Positions 13,501 through 26,170 of a stretch of DNA of 64,000 nucleotides are shown piece after piece. The number at the start of each line of letters is the position of its first letter. Positions within the stretch are counted from its first letter, which is position 1. This DNA is from Protonemura montana (taxonomy: Eukaryota; Arthropoda; Insecta; Plecoptera; Nemouridae), in NCBI GenBank assembly GCA_947568835.1, contig OX387606.1:3844001-3908000 (forward strand), in the 5' to 3' direction. A model generated the notes under the pieces. The model had not been told where the DNA came from. It saw nothing but the letters and a program-made list of their open reading frames with translations, and did not search any database. The position numbers were made by a program, and so were the translations under genes.

Positions 13501-15887
13501 CTCTGTAATTGGACAGATCTTTCTCTGCAAGCTTCGCGCTTGTTGTGTTGCTTTCCGCAAGTGGAGTTACATTTGTTCTTGGCATGAGCACGTATCTCTC
13601 CACACACTAAAAACTCTGGCTAAAAGCGCGATGTGAAATGGAATGGAAAATGCATAGGAAATAGTAACTTTGAAGTGTAGAGGTATTAGTCTGGGCTGCC
13701 AGTATGTTTATCCCTCAGCATGGCAAACATTTTCTCCCTTTTTTTTGCTTTTTACACATTAATGAGCGCACGGGTCGTATATAACGTGATATAATTTATT
13801 ATTTATTTAACTTGCCTCGAAGCTCTTTGCACTGTTCTATGTTTTTTTCGGGAAGGTTGCAGCAGGGCACACCTGGATATGGACCAGTTTTATGGCTGCG
13901 GCTTGGATTCATGAATAAGAAATTTCTGACCGCCCAATTCACTCTCGACCGGCCGCGAAGGCCCCCGAGGAAACCACACGGCCCCAGTCGGGGGGGTGGC
14001 GATCGGTTGGCCGGCAAGGAGCATGTCGCAGAATGCCCGAAAACGCAGGAATTGTTTATGGTGCACGTCCGGTAACTGCTGCTCCCGACTGTGAGGAATT
14101 TCTAAGCATTTACCCAGAGAATATGTTTTTTCATTATTTGTCACGACGATAAATTAGTATTAGAAGTTGCCGTTTCTCAGAGCTGGTCTAAAAAGGGGGC
14201 AGGGGGTCGAGGAAAACACGGGCTGTCGTGCCCGGGGCGGGAAACAGTCGAACAAGAAGCAGGAACACACTTTCAAGGCACTTGTTCTTTCCTCTTTAAC
14301 GTGAGCTTCTTGGTAAAATAATCAATTTCCTAACAGTTTATGAACATTCTTAGAATGGAATGGCTCGGCTCGGTACAGCACACGTTTGTTTTATTTACAA
14401 TCTTTGGTGTTCACGAGTAAATCATGATTTAGCTTCCAATTCCGAAACCGATTCGGAGATAAAATAATTTATTTTAAAATGCATTCCTGTAAATAAGTTC
14501 ACAGTGAAAAACACATACTTTTCGAAGCGAGGTCCGCCCCCTTGGCTGATAAAATAAATTGATTCTAAACATAGCTAACGATTTTCCGCCCGAAGAAGAT
14601 TACGTGATAACATCTTTCAATTTATGACTCTGTCTTTCAATTTATTGCTCTGCCCTTTTGTTAATTATTTAAATTGTGCTTTTTTTTTACCCGTAGATTT
14701 TCTAAGCAATTAGGTGTCTATTGGAAGACAGAGTAAATAATCCCAGGCTTTCGTTAATTGCTCGCCCAATCGAGGCGCAAACAGAGCTAGCCGCTGTGTC
14801 CCAGCTTACACAGGATCCATACACAGCACCAGCCAATTAGTAGTAGACTGTCCTATTTGCTAATGAGTCATGACAATAGAGCGCTCAGGTGGGCGAGATG
14901 TGTCATAGGAGGGAAATGCAGACGTCACAGATATTAGCTTCGCACACAATATCTGTCCAAACACAGTGTGTCGACCGGTCGTATGATGATGGGGCCGAAC
15001 GATCACAACGGGGCAGATAGACATCCGTCGCGAGCGGCTGATCGTTCCACGAGCTAAGCTTCGCAGCAAACGTGGCCTGTCAGAAACATAATGAATTTCC
15101 AAGCCTCTTAATTGTGAACTCATCCGACGCACGTAAATGCCATTAGCCTGTGCAGCGACATATAATGCGATTATCCGCAGAAAGCTGTGTCAAAGGTTGA
15201 ACGCCAACAATGTGACAATTGTAGCCGAGCCGACTGGCAAAGTTGACGTTTCATCTACCTATGTGCTAGGCCCGTTCTGAGATTCTGTGATGCACTGCCA
15301 ACGTGATTTCATTACAGCGTATTGCATATTAGAATTTGCAAAATGAGACGGCAACAGAGGGTAGGGTGGGTACGGTGGAAAATAGGCTGGTATGCAAATT
15401 AATACGTTTTGGAGTGGAAGAAGTGGATTAGCTCTCAGATGTGATTCGTTGTTCAGCTGTTCTTCATGGATCTTGTCGGTGAAGTGCCACTTTACCGAGG
15501 CGAAATGTTGCCAACTTTTCCGAATGCATATTGATGAAAGGGCGCCGAATTTCGCGAAAGTGATACGGTGCTCTGTAATTGAAGCATTGCTCATGTCGCT
15601 TTGTTTCATGCGATCAAGTGATTAATTACTATTTTGACTCGGGCACAAAACAAACGCGCGTTTGCTTTGTTCGCATCATCTTGATTAAGTTTGTTCTATA
15701 AAACTTTTGTTGACTCCTTCGCCGCCACAACGCGCTCCTGGCACGTATACATAACTCTCCCACGTGCTTTTGTGCACCCAGACTCTGTCGAGGATTAATA
15801 GCGCTGTTCCTGGCCTGCTCCAGCGGCAGGGTGTGGAACTAGTTAATAGGGACACAGAGAATACGTAAGGCCCTAGTTGCTAATTGC

Positions 15888-15942
15888 CGGCGTCGGCGTT
15901 TGCATTGAAACAGCAAGCAAAGAGCAGGAGACGCCGACGCCG
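15888..15942. repeat. Inverted repeat of the GGCGTC/GACGCC motif
   Basis: The left arm cggcgtcggcgt (15888-15899) is perfectly complementary to acgccgacgccg (15931-15942), with a 31-base spacer. The stem would be 12 bp and GC-rich. It is built from the same motif that recurs across the window. Confidence 0.7.
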
Positions 15943-17025
15943 ATGCCGACGCCCAACCGGGCTTTCTGGGGTCCACCGCGCAATTCGCGAGCGCGTTTTG
16001 AATGCTCGTAAATTGTTTGAGTTTGACGGTAAACTTTCAACTGGTTGTTTGACAAGATAATTGTAAGGACAAAGGGGTGGCCGGGATAAGGGGGAGGGGG
16101 TCGATTCGAAGGGTTAATATTGTATTCGCAAACATTTATCTCCCCCGCCCCACGCCGCCCTCCCCCAGCGCTGTGTGATATAACAGTAAGTTTACAGTTT
16201 GCGATGATACCTAACGTATACAGCACAGTTTCAGCAAACTGACAATCATATGTCATTGTAGCGCCTGCGGGTGGTTGGTCCAGGAAGTTTAGTTTGCCAA
16301 CACCGCGCTGCGTTGTCTTGCTGTTGATAAAACTGTCTGTCTTACTCGGTTTAAGTTTCACCTCGTCTTCGGTTCCTCTGGGACTAACGCCGGCTCACGG
16401 GGACTCAGGATACATGCACTATATCGCCAAGATACAAGGCATCAACGGAGCGGGAATATGAGACCATAGTTCGGGCCATTTGAGTGTATAGCGATCTGGG
16501 TGGCGGGAAATGTTGATGGGTGAGCTGCGCTCTCTCCCGAGGGGGGTGGCGAAAGTGTGCCCCATCAGGGCGCTATGGGCGCTTGAGGTGGAGGCGACAT
16601 ACTTCCAAACAGTCAATAACTTAGTCGCTACTCGAGAGCTTTTCCGTCTCTTGTGCGAAAATATGTCTCCTGTCAAGACCGGCGAAAACGATTCTGAATA
16701 CACACACACCAAAGACTCCGGACTTGGAAAAAAAATCGTAGAAATCGATGGACATAAATATTACTTCTTCTTTTGTGGCTAAAAGAAAATATACACTTTC
16801 AATTTTTACGGCATAAAAGCATTTTCTTTCCGCTGAAGCATGTGTATATAGTTTATAGCCGTAATTTAGGCGAACGACCGGAGAAATATGATCCTCATTT
16901 CCTACTTCCATGGCGGAGCGTAACGCTTTTTACAATTTTCACGATGCCGATCGCTTTGACTACACTACGTCCGCGATGTTTTATATAAATTGTCAAAAAT
17001 AAACCCGAATGGCCTTCTTTTGTAG

Positions 17026-17083
17026 GTCCCCGGCCGCGAGAGAGTGAATCGCCGACCAAATTTCGTCGAGAAGAGGAAAAACG
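17026..17083 (+). other. Exon-like segment flanked by splice signals (58 nt)
   Basis: A pyrimidine-rich stretch ending in ttcttttgtag precedes the segment, and a strong donor (acg|gtgagtgc) follows it. The 58-nt segment is open in two of three + frames; the third meets a TGA. It could be an internal coding exon of an unknown gene or a non-coding 5' exon, possibly of the Ddr gene 23 kb downstream on the same strand. Neither short peptide matches a family I know. This rests on splice signals alone, so I hold it loosely. Confidence 0.25.
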
Positions 17084-17337
17084 GTGAGTGCATAGTTTTA
17101 TCATAGTCCCATGTCTTGCACTTAAATGGTATGCCGAGCCTCAATAGCCTTTTATAGCTCGTGTATTTATATATCTACTTGTTTGATTACCACACTACCA
17201 CTCACTAATCACTCAGCAATCATAAAGAGATAGACTTCTTATTACCTGTCCCAGCAGTAGCCGTGCTAATCGTCCGTACTCAATCTAATTGTCTCTTTGC
17301 AACGTGCATAGAATTTCCATGTGAAACGCATACAGAG

Positions 17338-17712
17338 AGCCCGTGAGAGGAGTAGCACAAGGACAGCCCCCAGAACTGCTACAGTCTAGCCTATAAGAGA
17401 AGATACCAGCCCCAGGACTGCCCCTTAGAATTGCTACAGTGTAGCCCGTGAGAAAAGATACCAGACCAAGGACTGCCCCTTAGAATTAATACAGTCCAGC
17501 CCGTGAGAGAAGATACCAGCCCAAGGACTGCCCCTTAGAATTGCTACAGTCTAGCCCGTGAGAAAAGATACCAGCCCAAGGACTACCGCTTAGAATTACT
17601 ACAGTCTAGCCCGTGAGAAAAGATACCAGACCAAGGACTGCCCCCGAGCATTGCTACAGTCTAGCCCGTGAGAGAAGATACCAGCCCAAGGACTGCCCCC
17701 GAGCATTGCTAC
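17338..17712. repeat. 55-bp minisatellite, seven units
   Basis: Units start at 17338, 17388, 17443, 17498, 17553, 17608 and 17663. Six intervals are 55 bp or close to it, and the first unit is 50 bp. Each begins agcccgtgag (agcctataag in the second) and most end with ttgctacagtct. Units differ by a few substitutions. The last two share a cccccgagcattgctac variant, which suggests local duplication or conversion. Because 55 is not a multiple of three and no long frame spans the array, it is not a coding repeat. Confidence 0.9.
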
Positions 17713-17812
17713 CGACTCATGAATGAAGTTTCAATTACAATTTCAGTGGCGGGATTTTAACATACTTATTATATCTGCTAAAGACTTCCCAAGGTTGTTG
17801 TAATTGGGAGAA

Positions 17813-18751
17813 TTAACCTTATATAAAAGCTTTAATTTGGCGATGTTCAACTTTTTAGTTTGTATCTGACCAGCTGACCAGCTGACCAGCTGGGGTAACA
17901 TTTTTCTGTACATGTTGATTTAAATTGCGAAATTTGGTTAAAAACGTGTGCAATTGGGTTATAATTGTTCAAAATTAAAATCTCTATCCTATTGTGACAC
18001 TTTGAGGGTGATTTGAAAGCGTTTTTTTGGTGAAATATTGATAATTGTGTTTGAAATTTCCTGCCTAGGAAAATTGGAGCCATGTCTCACAGTTCGATTT
18101 TTATTTCATTCAAAACTTGCCTTTAAATGACCTGCAGCAGTTTGGTAATACTGTTTATGCATGCCTATGAAAGTTATTGAAGAAATTGAGCACAAACGCT
18201 GTTATTTACGTTCGTTTTAAGTGAAATAGAAATAATTTTGCAAAAAGTTTGACAGATGCATTCATTTGTTTGGTTTTTTGACCACTGCAGGGTGAACGAA
18301 TTCTTAAACTTATCTTTGCGGCAGTGCATTCAGGATATTCAAACGTCAATGTCAATGTCAACGTCAATGTCAAATTCTTTTCAATATCTCTAAAACTGAA
18401 GGGAAATAAATGACAAAACTGATATATTGTTGGTGTCTTGGCTAGCAAGATTGGTAAGCCCAGATTCTAAAAGGTATTTCACAAGTTTCACTCTCTAAGA
18501 AATATTTCAAGAAATCATACACGGAAATCTTTTGACAGCCAACTTCGTTTGTTTTCGAAATTGTCATCGTGGTCACTTTGGAATTCACAGAGTTTCCACA
18601 ATGCAGAGACCCCAAGTGAAATAAGCGGCAAATTTCAAATAAAATAAATGGGGGTACTTTTGGTTGTGGTCCCATTAGAGGCTTTACATTAAAACCAAAA
18701 TGCACAATCCCTCAAAATCTTAAGGTGCCGTTAGGCATCGGGTACTGCTAG
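17813..18751 (+). mobile_element. Helitron-like non-autonomous element, copy 1
   Basis: This 939-bp unit begins ttaaccttatataaaagc and ends in CTAG. A short hairpin (GGTGCC, loop GTTA, GGCATC, 18724-18739, one G-T pair) lies 12 bases before the end. A hairpin shortly before a CTAG end is the hallmark 3' end of Helitrons and relatives. The 5' end lacks the canonical TC, so a Helentron-like or other element is possible. Near the 5' end there are three 8-bp ctgaccag units (17866-17889). Near 18345-18373 there is a gtcaat hexamer array. Its first ~520 bp and last ~230 bp match copy 2 closely, while the middle differs. The 78-codon minus-strand frame inside it (17847-18083) is repeated in copy 2 simply because the DNA is repeated, and I do not call it a gene. 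Confidence 0.5.
18345..18373. repeat. (GTCAAT)n hexamer array inside Helitron-like copy 1
   Basis: About five units of gtcaat/gtcaac. It is absent from copy 2, which departs from copy 1 at this point. Confidence 0.75.
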
Positions 18752-19817
18752 TTAACCTTATATAAAAGCTTTAAAATTGCGATGTTCAACTTTTTAGTTT
18801 GTATCTGACCAGCTGACCAGCTGACCAGCTGGGGTAACATTTTTCTGTACATGTTGATTTAAATTGCGAAATTTGGTTAAAAACGTGTGCAATTGGGTTA
18901 TAATTGTTCAAAATTAAAATCTCTATCCTATTGTGACACTTTGAGGGTGATTTGAAAGCGTTTTTTTGGTGAAATATTGATAATTGTGTTTGAAATTTCC
19001 TGCCTAGGAAAATTGGAGCCATGTCTCACAGTTCGATTTTTATTTCATTCAAAACTTGCCTTTAAATGACCTGCAGCAGTTTGGTAATACTCTTCATGCA
19101 TGCCTATGAAAGTTATTGAAGAAATTGAGCACAAACGCTGTTATTTACGTTCGTTTTAAGTGAAATAGAAATAATTTTGCAAAAAGTTTGACAGATGCAT
19201 TCATTTGTTTGGTTTTTTGACCACTGCAGGGTGAACGAATTCTTAAACTTATCTTTGAGGCAGTGCATTCAGGATATTCAAACGTCAAACGGGATTAGAA
19301 CGTCAAATACTTTAAGAAATCGGTTAAACATTGCTGGAAATAATTTTAAATGTTACATGGCTTCAGAGCATGACCCAACGCGACATTTCTACGCTGATTT
19401 GATGGGATTTTCATAATAAATTTTATTTCAAACTGGGTGGCAAGGAAAGATTTTGACAGTTCTCAAACAATGTCAAACAACTTAATTACCAAAGAAACCT
19501 ACATTTTGTCAATTTTAAGTGCTTATCCGTTCATTAAACATGTTTTTAGGAAGATCTGGTGGAGATGTAAAAGGTATTTCACAAGTTTCACTCCCTAAGA
19601 AATATTTCACGAAAATCTTTTGACAGCCAACGTCGTTTGTTTTCGAAATTGTCATCGTAGTCACTTTGGAATTCACAGAGTTTCCACAATGCAGTGACCC
19701 CGAGTGACAGAAGCGGCAAATTTGAAATAAAATAAATGGGGGTACTTTTGGTTGTGGTCCCCAAAATGCACACTCCCTCAAAATCTTAAGGTGCCGTTAG
19801 GCATCGGGTTCTGCTAG
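18752..19817 (+). mobile_element. Helitron-like non-autonomous element, copy 2
   Basis: This unit begins at the base after copy 1's CTAG with the same ttaaccttatataaaagc start. It ends in ttctgctag, with the same hairpin at 19790-19805. The first ~520 bp are nearly identical to copy 1, differing by only a few bases (for example ttaatttgg against ttaaaattg near the start). The middle (about 19288-19568) is unrelated to the middle of copy 1, and the last ~230 bp are again similar with more differences. The element carries no replication or helicase gene, so it would need a partner element to move. The head-to-tail junction without spacer resembles tandem Helitron insertions seen elsewhere. Confidence 0.5.
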
Positions 19818-20402
19818 TAATTCTTATAATTGCTCAAATAACAAAACATCTTGGCACGACAAAAGTTTTAGACCGAAATTCAAATGCCGGACATCAGCGA
19901 GATGATATGTAGTGTTTTTTTAAATGTACAGTTGGCCCTCATGCCACCCAAATACGATAAGAGGCGCCTCTGTCGGTAAAGTTTGTTCTCTATTTGAACG
20001 GAAAATACGTTAGTTTTGAGCATCTGCAGTTTTAATAACATATAATGGGTTAATGTTGCCATATTGGCCATTTTTGTTGGTGGACGGTGGCTCTTATCAT
20101 CAAAACAACACAGGTTCAACTGCACTATTCCCTTCTTTCTTCGGGGTGTCTCTTTAGCTCTCGCAAACGAGGCGCCGTTTCTCGCAGCAGATTATCGCCG
20201 AAGGAGTGATCACTCATGCGTACATCGCCGGCATCTTGTCGGGTTTCGTCCCGGAGTTCACCGTCTCCACTCTTGGCCATCCATCATTGACGGTCATCTG
20301 GGTCCCCGGTGTATAACGCCTCTACGCGTGCCGAGAACGGGACGCCATCCTAATTTGTCTCGATTTCTTGCCGATATCGCCCGCTAATCGCCTCGGCAGG
20401 GA

Positions 20403-20421
20403 GGGGGGGGGGGGGGGGGGG
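20403..20421. repeat. G19 homopolymer
   Basis: Nineteen consecutive G bases as assembled. Confidence 0.85.
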
Positions 20422-22467
20422 CACAGTCGGGGGGCGCCAGCGTCTTATGGCGGCGAAACGCCCACGTCCTAGCAAACTGGCTCATTCATGGGATGGTTAT
20501 ATATAAAAAAAGAGTCTGATTAAATTTGAATCCAACGGCCATAAATCAGAATAAATGGGACGCAAAACATGATCTCGGCCAATTTTAATTCGAAATTGGC
20601 ATTTAAAGTTAATTTAATAAAATGTGCTGTTTTTTTAAGCTTCTTGTTTTACTGAACAATAATTGGGAATGAAATTTGTAATTTGCATAACAAGTCAATT
20701 TCGCGGGGCCCACTCGCGTGCGGTTTTGCATAACTCCACCGTTTTATGGCAATTTGAGCTAGACGATACTAATTAGCAAGGACTAAAGTGCGATTGGTGA
20801 AGATTCGGTCTCGATTTCGGTCCATTATAGAAGCAGTGACCAAAAGTTAATCACGAGCCTGTCAAACCGGGATCATTGAATCTTCCACATGGGATAAGTT
20901 TTAATACTTGGTGAAGGACAATAGCGCGCAGTATCAACATTGTCAGGACATGAGGAGTTGTAGTGGCTCTAAGCCTCGCCTTTACTCGTCAAACTTGCAG
21001 AGTTATCAACTAAATGAACATGCTCGCCTCAACAACACCACTTCAGAGCATTCCGCATAGCTTTGTCACCGGCGAAATGAGCGCAGTGGATCGATTGGAT
21101 ATTAATAATAACACCTTTGTTGCTCCATGGAATGCATGCAAAATTCATCTCCAATGGAAGACAATCACATACAAAACATATTAAATATTTATTAGCTCGT
21201 GGATTTTATATTATATTCAAAGCTGCATTCGCTAAAACACATGCATACACCAATTTTTCTGTCAATAGTTTTTTAATCCCAGCTGTGCTCTGAATACCTT
21301 TTCAAAACAATACATACAACGGCACGAGAGATTACAATGAAATAGTTTGGGAATATTACTTGTAATTACTGAAAATACAGAAACTGTTCACTGGACAAAA
21401 TTTCAATCACAGCCGTTCGCATTTGACAGCACACGGCATTCATTTTTGTATCAATTCAAACTCACTAAACCACAAATAAACAAAAAAAAACATCCATGAC
21501 ACATACCTGCCAGTGCTACATATATGAATTCTGTAATTAATACGCAGTAGGAATGTGTGTACCATTGCAATATCACACCAATTAGCAGTTCTAATTAATG
21601 TTGACACAACATAACTTGTGTCCCTGTGTACGCGGGTGCGTGTGCATGTGCGTGTGCACTGGACGGAATGCGACGTTATGTATTGATGAATGCTTGCTAT
21701 GCGATACTAAGGGGTAGATTTAACGGGGGGATGCACTGCATTGAATGCACTATGGGTGTCATTGGTAATGTCTATAGGGTTTCAATACCAAATCATGAGA
21801 GACGCTTGGGGACGATCCTGGTGGTGGGCCACAGAGATGAAGTGCTGGTCGCGAATTTGACGGGGACGGTAGATTACCTGGGAGTTCGAATTCTACTCTA
21901 TAAGTGAGAGAAGTTAATTGAATGGTTTGTTGTGTTGAACGAAGCACTGTTTTGGCAACTGGCCCTGTGGCTCTGGTTTCATGGCGTCGGTGATAGTGAT
22001 GTGAGAATGATGATGAATGTTACCTAGCCTAAAAAAGAGAAGGTGAAACTTGGTACCGGCTTAACTTATTTTCTTAAGGATGGTGCAACTTGAATTACAG
22101 GATTCCTCCACAAATCCATGCTTTAGAGAGGTTATCAAGTAAGGCGCGTGCTATTTTGTGCTTATTTTAATCCCTCCAGCCTCTACCTAATAGAACCGCA
22201 CATGCAGACGATCACCCATCCATTGCCTGACGCAGCGCAGTGTGGCTCAACTTCGGTGATCTCTCGAGAACCGGTGTTGGGTGTCAGAAATGTGGTGTGA
22301 ACGTATGGATGTTGGCTAGGTTTAAGTGAAAGCTAGCTTTTAATTGCTCTAAAAGAAGATGTCCCATAAATGCTTGCAAATTGTGTAACACCATTTCTTG
22401 ACATTCATATTTTACCGTTAATATGGATCCATTTTTAAGTACAATCGTTTATTTCTGTCTATTTTCG

Positions 22468-22492
22468 CACACACACACACACACACACACAC
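22468..22492. repeat. (CA)n microsatellite
   Basis: About twelve CA units followed by a short CG run. Confidence 0.9.
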
Positions 22493-23882
22493 GCGCGATA
22501 CATAAATGCATTTCGAAATTGATTATACTAATGCGAAATGATATCAAAGCTAACGAAATATAACACTCCGGAATAATTCCAGCCAAATGACGCGAAATTC
22601 AATTACCACGTCTATGATGTGAACAAATTCGATTAATTTAGTGCAACATTGTCATCTAGTTTTTGGAAACGGTCAAAAGCATATTGTCAGCAAGGATTAG
22701 TAACGAATTTGAAGCAAAAGTTCATTAGGATATGATGATTAATGGAATTTGATGTTAAATTATAGATTGAATCATCGGTCAGAGAACATTGCCAAAGTGC
22801 ATTTACATAAAAATGATCAGTGAGTTTTAGTTGTCCGTTAAGAACGTCACAAAACTGTAGCTTGACAACAGCCAATCAGAAGATTTCTTTTCTTTGTTAA
22901 AGGATTTTTAATTACTTAACATGCTTCTGAAAAACAGGCATTTGTAACGGTATTTCTGAGTTTCTTATTTTATTATTTTTTAAAATAATTAAATGGTAAA
23001 TGGCAATAAAAATAAGAATTCTAATAAATGAAACGCGTCTTGCACTTTATGAACGACGCCGAGCGTCGAAATCACGAGTCGACGTCGTTTGATTGCGACG
23101 TAACTCGTTGATAATCATTGGAAAATTGCAAACGGAAGCCACTCGAAGTGCATCCGAAGTTAACGCGACGGCGACGTCTGTTCGGGGAGACCCTGTTTCG
23201 CAAATGAAATGAAATTTTGATTCCATTAGTTGCCAACTCGGCGACTAGCACATCGTTCTGCAAACTTAGCCAGACACGTGCAATTACTTTGAAACGTACT
23301 TGCCAGTTGTAATTGCGACAAGTCCATTGCGCTCTAATCGCGTTGACGTCGCCGTCGTCCCGATACCAGAGCAAATAGTTACGAGGCACGTTGTTAGAAA
23401 CACATTGATTTACATAATCAACAGTTCCAATAACGCGAGTGAAAAATGAAGACTAATCTGTAGCTGTGAACGAGCATGCGCCAACGCCGAACTCTGAATG
23501 TTTATCCTGGCAATCGAGTGTGACGGAGCTTCGTACGTGTAACAGCGCCGTGCCGGTCCGCATTAAGTCAAATTTGCATTGAGTGGGATGTACACAGTGT
23601 TATCCAAAACCTAGTCAACCACACAGAAAGGGGGGTCGGTGGAGGCGGGGGGCTGGCATAGCGGGTCACGTAGAGGCAGGGTGATAGTACGCACCTTGTC
23701 CGGCGAGAGAGAAAGGAGAAAGTTGCGATGAATTCCTAGATTCAAACTGTGTTTTATACAGGCTGAAATTAAACAGCGTAGCGGTTTTTGTAGTCACCAA
23801 ATTTCCTCTGCTTTTATTTGATATTTCAGTGTTAGCATAGTTTTCCCTCGGGGGCTCTGGTGAAGTGTATTTGTGTGCGTGC

Positions 23883-23901
23883 GTGTGTGTGTGTGTGTGT
23901 G
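23883..23901. repeat. (GT)n microsatellite
   Basis: About nine GT units. Confidence 0.9.
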
Positions 23902-26008
23902 CGCACGGGAACAGGAAGGAAGTTATAAAGTGGGAATGAGGAGGAGCATTTTCGGTGCGCGCGGTAATCCGTAAATGTCATCGAACGGGAAGAGGAAGTG
24001 ACTGGGGGAAATAGCGCGGAAAAGAAGGACAGAGATGAAAGAGAGAGGTAGTATAGGAAAAGTTGCTGACCGAAGTGGATCATTTTTGTAACCCAATTTC
24101 TTAGCGCGTGTTCCTGTGTGGAGCAAGGCGTCGTTTGTCTGGACCGGTGTCGCGACGCGGTGGCAGCGAACGACGCCTCGGGTTGCCGCGCGCTGATTGG
24201 TCGATTAGTTGACCTTGACGGTTGGAGTTGGCGCCTCCACTGCTTCGTCATGGCACCTCCACCGCTTAGCGATCGGTTAGTGTAACTTTTACTGGTGAAG
24301 TACTGGAAAAAAAGGCGGGTGTAGGTACGACGTATACCCGCGTACACCCGGGACTACACCACTGAATGCTAATACAGACGGGTCGAGCGTGTCATCGCCC
24401 ACGCTGTGGATAAAAAGGTTGTGGCTTGCTTCTCGACAGGGTCTCACTTTCGTAACCGTTTTTCACAACCAAAAACACCCGCTAATATCGACTTCAATTA
24501 TTGATAATCTATTTTCGGGCGATTTGCTTGGGTTCGTTCTGAACGTTTGCCCCTCGTAAATCACTAGTGAATTCGTTAATAGTGTTCGACGGGCCAGCGC
24601 GTTCTATGTACAAAACATTTATCAAAAATTCAATTATCCGCTCAATTGACGGTATTTTTGTAGCATCCTTTGTGGCGGTCTCGTCATCCGGGCGCCGTTA
24701 AAAAAATGTTTTGCGCCTCGCACTCTTTTATGTCGAGATCGCATAGCGTACACGCGCACATTCGGGCACGCGTAGCTAGGCCGACAGCGAGGAGGGTGAG
24801 ATGTGGAGGGCGTTTGTGTTGCACGGAAAAGCGATCGGATGGCCGTTATCGAGAAACTGTCTTCTGCAGCCAATTTAAGTGACGACGACAAGAGTTTCGA
24901 TTAATTTTCGCAAAGTAAAGTTTACCTTTGGTTTCCTTTATGGACTATGTTGGCAGACCGGAGGCCCACCCGCTTTCGCCTTCGCAAACTTTGTCTTCAT
25001 TCCGCTCGACTTTGCTGCTGCCTCGAACAGGGCAAAAAAGAAAACAGAAAAAAACAAACAGATTATTAAAATATTACTACATGAAAAAATTTAATAACAT
25101 GGGCGCTACTTTAGAGAAACTCCACTTGCATACTTTGTGTTTATTTTTATGCGCTCTACGAGCTCTCTTCGAACATATAATTCTCTTCCCTTGTTCGGGT
25201 AAAACATTGCCATACATGCTACATACCTTGCCACAGTGCTGGGATCTCCCTTCTGGCGGCCAGGTCACACTGCTCTCGGATGGATATTTTATAATTTATT
25301 CATACGGAATCTGTAGAGCGCACTAAATTAGCCAGGCATTATGCAATAATCCGCTTATAGGTAGATCGAGCTGCTCTACTGTACGTACTTCTAATATTTC
25401 ATCGCGAGCGTAAAACTCCCCGCTTGTTATCATTTTATTTTTGTCTGTCAGCTTCCATGCTCGCGTTATCAGCATTTCCTGTCAACTCTGGCATCTGACA
25501 ATCTATCAAACTTTGTGAACATTATTTCCATTCTTTTAATATTTTATGCGGCTGACATTCATACCGCCCCTCCGAGCGATTTTCATGTCGCTCAAACCAA
25601 CGGCACGCACACAACGCGTCTTAATTGAGAAATAATGCTCACAGCTCTCTTTTTACGCAGCGCAAATGCGAGCATTTTTCATCAATTGCAATTGAATCAA
25701 CTCGTGCCAATTTAGTTGCAACAAATTTGCTTCAATTTGATTGAGAGTTGTACACTTCATAAAGCTGATTCAATCACGTCACTCGGCGATCTTGAAATGG
25801 TTCAATTACAGACATGTCCGTGCTTCACGCAGTCAATTCACCAGAAATCTGATTACTGATTTCACATGTTCTTGAGTCGTTGTCATCATTGATCAGCTGC
25901 CAAAGTGGTGTTCAAAGCTTTATAGATGAAATCTTATTTAAATTGCAAACGCTTGCAATGCGTGGGATATTTAATTATTATGAACACTAAAACCGTTTCA
26001 AAAATTGA

Positions 26009-26081
26009 TGCCCAAACGGGGACACGAACCCCGATTTCCACCTATCGCGGGTGTTGCTCTTACCCATTGAGCTACGAAAAC
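26009..26081 (-). pseudogene. Degenerate tRNA-like sequence (tRNA pseudogene or SINE head)
   Basis: Read on the minus strand, this 73-nt stretch has cloverleaf dimensions. There is a D-stem GCTC/GAGC with a box A match (tagctcaatgg), an anticodon stem CACC/GGTG with a seven-base loop, and a T-stem CGGGG/CCCCG with loop TTCGTGT. Two faults argue against a working tRNA: position 33 of the anticodon loop is G rather than the near-universal T, and the acceptor stem forms only one Watson-Crick pair plus G-T wobbles. The amino acid cannot be assigned reliably. A tRNA-derived SINE head is the likeliest reading. Confidence 0.5.
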
Positions 26082-26130
26082 ACTGGCTTTTTGAGATGAT
26101 TTTAGTGTATTTTATGAGAATTTGATGAGA

Positions 26131-26170
26131 GCAACACCCGCGATAGGTGGAGATCGGGGTTCGAGTCCCC
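26131..26170 (+). pseudogene. Second tRNA-like remnant, opposite orientation
   Basis: The + strand copy keeps the anticodon arm and a perfect box B/T-arm (ggggttcgagtcccc), but its D-arm and 5' part are eroded. It is the partner of the minus-strand copy in the inverted pair. Confidence 0.45.

Larger units (their letters stand above)
9367..17025. other. No recognisable gene; intergenic or intronic DNA
   Basis: No supportable coding region. It holds a 35-base C homopolymer (10521-10555) and a 12-bp perfect inverted repeat of the GACGCC motif (15888-15942). The open frames here (for example 11767-12222 and 15873-16361) show no domain, and the former opens on a non-ATG codon. Confidence 0.5.
19818..25992. 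other. No recognisable gene; intergenic or intronic DNA
   Basis: No supportable gene. It contains a 19-base G run (20403-20421), a CA microsatellite (22468-22492), a GT microsatellite (23883-23901) and AT-rich sequence. The 171-codon minus frame at 23832-24347 reads through the GT repeat and shows no domain. Confidence 0.5.

Noticed and set aside
17847..18083. 78-codon frame repeated identically at 18786-19022
   Set aside because: The identity comes from the duplicated Helitron-like DNA. The peptide matches nothing known and lies antisense to the element.
26009..26081. Functional tRNA gene
   Set aside because: The anticodon loop lacks T33 and the acceptor stem is mispaired, so I call it a tRNA-like remnant.
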